Below, piece after piece: positions 59,709 to 62,243 of a stretch of 62,243 nucleotides of DNA; within the stretch, counting starts at the first letter, position 1, and each line of letters opens with the position of its first letter. Source of the DNA: Actinomycetes bacterium (GTDB lineage Bacteria > Actinomycetota > Actinomycetes > Actinomycetales > Dermatophilaceae); contig JAKPEG010000079.1 in NCBI GenBank assembly GCA_029552065.1, positions 1-62,243 of the forward strand, written 5' to 3'. Position numbers and translations under genes: made by a program. A model generated the notes under the pieces. That model ran no database searches and was not told the origin of the DNA. It saw nothing but the letters and a program-made list of their open reading frames with translations.

Positions 59709-60881
59709 TCAGGCGCCGATGTCCCAGGTCTTGGCGCCGCCCTTGAGCACACCGGCGGCCACGACCGTGCGGTGGATCTCGGAGGTGCCGTCGAAGATCC
59801 GGTAGATCCGGGCGTCGCGATACATCCGCTCGACCGGGAAGCCGTGCGTGTAGCCGGTGCCGCCGAAGACCTGCACGGCCCGGTCGGCCACTCGCCCAAG
59901 GGTTTCCGCGGCGTCGACCTTGACCATGGAGATCCACGTGCGATAGTCCTCGCCCGCATCGAGCGCGTATGCCGCGCGGTGCAACAGCAGCCGCGACCGG
60001 TTGATCTCGATGGCACTGTCGGCGAGCATCTGCTGGATCATCTGGAACTGGCCGATGTTCTTGCCGAACTGCACGCGCTGGTTGGCGTAGTCGGCCATGT
60101 AGCCCAGCAGTCGCGACGCCTTGCCGATTGCGCGGGCGCCGACCTGGGCCAGGCGCACCCGGCCGAGGGCGGTGAGAGCGAGGCGCAGCCCGTTGCCCTC
60201 GCCGCCGATGAGGGTGCCGGGCTCGAGGTGCACGTCGTCGAAGAAGAGCTCGACGTGCGAGGAACCGGCCAGGCCCATCATCTTCTGGTCCTGGCCGAGT
60301 CGCACACCCGGCAGCGACTTGTCGACGAGGAAGAGCGAGATGTGCCGGGGGCGGGCGTCCGGGTCGGTGACGGCTGACACGACGAAGAAGTCGGAGTAGA
60401 TGCCGTCGCTCACGAAGTACTTGCCGCCGTTGAGGGTCCAGCCCTCGTCGGTGCGGACAGCGCGGGTCGAGATGCCGGCCGCGTCCGAGCCCGCCTCCGG
60501 CTCGGTGATGGCGATCGAGCAGGTCCGCTCCCCGCGCACCGTCGGCAGCAGCCAGCGCTCCTTCTGCGCGGAGTCCCCTTCGAGGAGCACCTCGTAGACG
60601 TTGCCGAAGGCTCGCCGGATGAGGATGTCCTTGCAGTGGCCGAACTGCTCCTCGACGAGCATGGTCTCGACCGCCGACAGCCCGCCGCCGCCGAACTCCT
60701 CGGGGATGTTCATCGCGTAGAAGCCCAGGTCGCGGGACTTCTCGAAGATCGCCCGGGCGCGGTCCGGGGCCAACTCCCCGGTCGCCTCGATGTCGTCCTC
60801 GAGGGGGATGAGCTCGTCATAGACGAACTGTCGGATCGTGTGGACGAGCATCCGCTGCTCGTCGGTGAGGGCGAAGTCCAT
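59709..60881 (-). CDS. Acyl-CoA dehydrogenase
   Basis: A 390-residue FAD enzyme that introduces a double bond into acyl-CoA. N-terminal helical domain MDFALTDEQRMLVHTIRQFV; substrate/FAD segment CSIAITEPEAGSDAAGISTRA; KYFVSDGIYSDFFVV; C-terminal QVFGGTGYTHGFPVERMYRDARIYRIFDGTSEIHR with the likely catalytic Glu region. The operator palindrome at 60903-60922 overlaps its promoter. It forms an operon with the CoA-transferase gene. Confidence 0.93.
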   Translation of the reverse strand: MDFALTDEQRMLVHTIRQFVYDELIPLEDDIEATGELAPDRARAIFEKSRDLGFYAMNIPEEFGGGGLSAVETMLVEEQFGHCKDILIRRAFGNVYEVLLEGDSAQKERWLLPTVRGERTCSIAITEPEAGSDAAGISTRAVRTDEGWTLNGGKYFVSDGIYSDFFVVSAVTDPDARPRHISLFLVDKSLPGVRLGQDQKMMGLAGSSHVELFFDDVHLEPGTLIGGEGNGLRLALTALGRVRLAQVGARAIGKASRLLGYMADYANQRVQFGKNIGQFQMIQQMLADSAIEINRSRLLLHRAAYALDAGEDYRTWISMVKVDAAETLGRVADRAVQVFGGTGYTHGFPVERMYRDARIYRIFDGTSEIHRTVVAAGVLKGGAKTWDIGA

Positions 60882-60902
60882 GGGTGGCTCCCGGATCGAT
60901 AC

Positions 60903-60922
60903 TGAACTAACCGGTTCGTTCA
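60903..60922. promoter_or_regulatory. 20-bp palindromic operator upstream of the acyl-CoA dehydrogenase gene
   Basis: TGAAC-T-AACCGGTT-C-GTTCA: a palindrome except for the paired positions flanking the AACCGGTT core. It lies 22 bp before the ATG and is typical of TetR-family regulators of acyl-CoA metabolism. No TetR gene is in this window. Confidence 0.65.
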
Positions 60923-61079
60923 TTAGTGTGGCACGCCGCGCCCGCCATGACCAGACCCCTGGCCGAGCGGCTTCCCAGGGCGCGGGGATGGGCCGCTCGA
61001 ACCCGGATCCGGCGGCCCATTTCCGACAGTGAGGGGACTTCGGTCTTCCCACGCCCTCAGCCGGCTGGCCAGGGGGCGC

Positions 61080-61898
61080 TCAGGCAGCGCGGCAGAGCTG
61101 GGCGAAGCGGGCGACGACCCCCGACCAGGTATGCCGCAGGGTCGCCTCGCGTGCCCGGATCTCGGCCAGCGCGGCGTCGACGTCGATGCCCTGGGCCGCA
61201 GCGCAGGCCCGGTCCTTGTCGGCCCAGGCCGAGACGATCCCCGCGTGGGCCTCCGGATGCACCTGGACGCCCCACACGGTCGGTGCGAACCGGGCCGCGA
61301 GCAGCTCGCCCCGCTCGTTCGTGGCCAGCGGGATCGACCCGGGCGGCGCATGCGTGACGATGTCGTTGTTCCACTGGATGGCCACGCTCGTGGGCTCGGT
61401 GCCGGCAAGCCCCCCGACGAGGGCGTCGCCGGGGGCCGTCGAGGGGTCCCAGGCGACCTCGCGCAGGCCGGTCGTCTTGCCGTGTGGGTTGGACTCGACC
61501 ACACCACCGAGTGCGACGGCGGCAAGTTGATGGCCCAGGCAGATACCGAGGGTCGGCACACCGGTCGCGGCCGCCACCCGCAGCAGCGCCTTGGTGGGCT
61601 CGAGCCACGGCACGGTCTGGTCGTCGCCGGAGGACATCGTCCCGCCGAGCACGACGAGGCCGTCGTATCCCCTGAGGTCGCGCGGCAGCAGCTCCGGCGA
61701 CCCAGCCGGCGACCCGGCGGGCGGCCCAGTCGGCGACCCGGCCGGCGACCCGGCCGGCGACTGCGAGGGCCCAGCCGCGGACACGGCATACGGCCGAGCG
61801 ACCCGCAGGCGCGCGCCGGCGTCGGTGAGCCACTCGCCGACCCAGCCGGGAGGGCAGGTCGCCTGGTGTTCGACGACGAGGATCGTGGGGACCGGCAC
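61080..61898 (-). CDS. GMP-synthase-like class I glutamine amidotransferase
   Basis: A 272-residue stand-alone amidotransferase-like protein. Catalytic elements: Cys in LGICLGHQLAAVALGG, His-Pro-Glu in WGVQVHPEAHAGIVSAW; GLVVLGGTMSSGDD precedes. Oddity: an insertion of about 30 residues near position 45-75 built of PAGSP repeats, encoded by tandem 12-15-bp DNA repeats. It starts (GTG) 1 bp after the stop of the upstream regulator, so the two are co-transcribed. The acceptor substrate is unknown. Confidence 0.87.
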   Translation of the reverse strand: MPVPTILVVEHQATCPPGWVGEWLTDAGARLRVARPYAVSAAGPSQSPAGSPAGSPTGPPAGSPAGSPELLPRDLRGYDGLVVLGGTMSSGDDQTVPWLEPTKALLRVAAATGVPTLGICLGHQLAAVALGGVVESNPHGKTTGLREVAWDPSTAPGDALVGGLAGTEPTSVAIQWNNDIVTHAPPGSIPLATNERGELLAARFAPTVWGVQVHPEAHAGIVSAWADKDRACAAAQGIDVDAALAEIRAREATLRHTWSGVVARFAQLCRAA

Positions 61899-61899
61899 G

Positions 61900-62243
61900 T
61901 CAGCCCGCCGGGCGACGGGTCATCGTGAGGTACTTGCGCGGCACCCGGGCGGCACCGGCGGCTCCCTTGCCCCGCATCGAGGCCACTCCTGCGAGGCGCT
62001 GGATCTCGGCCACATGGCCGCAGAAGGCATGCCGGCCGTCGTCGGTCATCGCGACGAGGGTGAAGATCCGGGAGCCCTCCCGTTGCCGTCGGGTGGTCAC
62101 GTAGCTGGCCCCCTCGAGCGCCTTCACGTGCTTGGACAGGGCCGAGGCGCTCGTGCCGAGGCTGCGTTGCAGGGTCGCGAACTCGGCCTCGACGACCGCG
62201 GCGAGCAGACCGGCCAGCTGCAGGCGCGTGCGCTCGTGCAGCA
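61900..62243 (-). CDS. Winged-helix transcriptional regulator (5' end outside window)
   Basis: The frame continues to the right edge, so the N-terminus is missing. The visible 113 residues carry a winged helix-turn-helix: LHERTRLQLAGLLAAVEAEFATLQRSLGTSASALSKHVKALEGASYVTTRRQREGSRIFTLVAMTDDGRHAF. The recognition helix is TSASALSKHVKALE and the wing is TRRQREGSRIFT. This matches the MarR/ArsR-like 'winged helix DNA-binding domain' (HTH_27/34) group. It is the first gene of an operon with the amidotransferase. Confidence 0.82.
   Translation of the reverse strand, partial: LHERTRLQLAGLLAAVVEAEFATLQRSLGTSASALSKHVKALEGASYVTTRRQREGSRIFTLVAMTDDGRHAFCGHVAEIQRLAGVASMRGKGAAGAARVPRKYLTMTRRPAG

Larger units (their letters stand above)
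10..61793. repeat. Dispersed octamer CGGCATAC / GTATGCCG, about 80 copies
   Basis: By eye I find about 45 CGGCATAC and 38 GTATGCCG over the window, roughly one per 750 bp, in both orientations, inside genes and between them. In genes it is read as Ala-Tyr (GCATAC), Tyr-Ala (TATGCC), Gly-Ile-Pro with the rare ATA codon, or Met-Pro. Base composition alone would predict well under ten. At seven sites two copies face each other in terminator-like palindromes (5510, 7663, 14418, 20957, 43374, 51315, 54388). Confidence 0.85.

Overview
The window is about 62 kb of very GC-rich DNA (roughly 70 percent or more) from an actinobacterium. Mycothiol genes (mshA, mshD), CarD, SenX3-RegX3, a type VII secretion (T7SS) locus, an HBHA-like protein and GTG starts all fit Actinomycetota. 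The blend of mycobacterial-type gene order with T7SS lacking EccE suggests a Micrococcineae relative such as the Intrasporangiaceae/Dermatophilaceae; the family is inferred, not shown.

Layout. 0-8.5 kb: the 3' part of an indolepyruvate:ferredoxin oxidoreductase gene, a flavodoxin-like protein coupled to an ERCC4-Lsr2 nuclease, a patatin-like lipase, two paralogous PspC proteins, an MHS-family symporter and a VapBC module. 8.6-14.3 kb: a Glu-Asp-Phe tRNA cluster, an FMN-dependent lactate dehydrogenase, a PolX/PHP protein, three related envelope proteins and tRNA-Lys. 14.4-27.8 kb: a T7SS locus (eccC divergent from an EccD-like gene, two WXG100-type proteins, two putative substrates, eccD, eccB, mycP and a coupled unknown gene). 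27.8-37.3 kb, mostly minus strand: a candidate structured RNA, then a phosphate block (pstSCAB, mutT1, an uninterrupted mshD-ppk1 reading frame and an OmpR-type regulator). 37.4-43.4 kb: small metabolic proteins and an AbiEi-like gene among repeats. 43.4-54.4 kb: an order like Mycobacterium tuberculosis Rv0474-Rv0491 (XRE regulator, hbhA-like, DUF2516, mshA, YbjN, gpm1, phoU, senX3, regX3). 54.4-58 kb: an order like Rv3584-Rv3581 (LpqE-like, carD, ispD, ispF, with an SDR inserted). 58-62.2 kb: a CoA-transferase, an acyl-CoA dehydrogenase with a palindromic operator, a class-I amidotransferase and a truncated winged-helix regulator.

How the genes connect. Phosphate genes dominate the right half: SenX3-RegX3 and PhoU sense and control, PstSCAB imports phosphate, PPK1 stores it. 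Sites with GTGAAC/GTGAAT repeats at 11-nt periodicity precede pstS and lie between phoU and senX3. The T7SS block is a self-contained secretion system with its own candidate substrates.

Most unusual signals. (1) The octamer CGGCATAC/GTATGCCG occurs about 80 times by eye, in both orientations, in genes and between them, and is often paired head to head in terminator-like palindromes, much as DNA uptake sequences are in Neisseria. (2) No stop codon separates mshD from ppk1. (3) Both pspC genes carry the same operator: three hexamers at exact 11-nt spacing, at an identical distance from the start codon. (4) There is a compact structured-RNA candidate between the T7SS and pst loci. (5) Palindromic elements flank the AbiEi-like gene.
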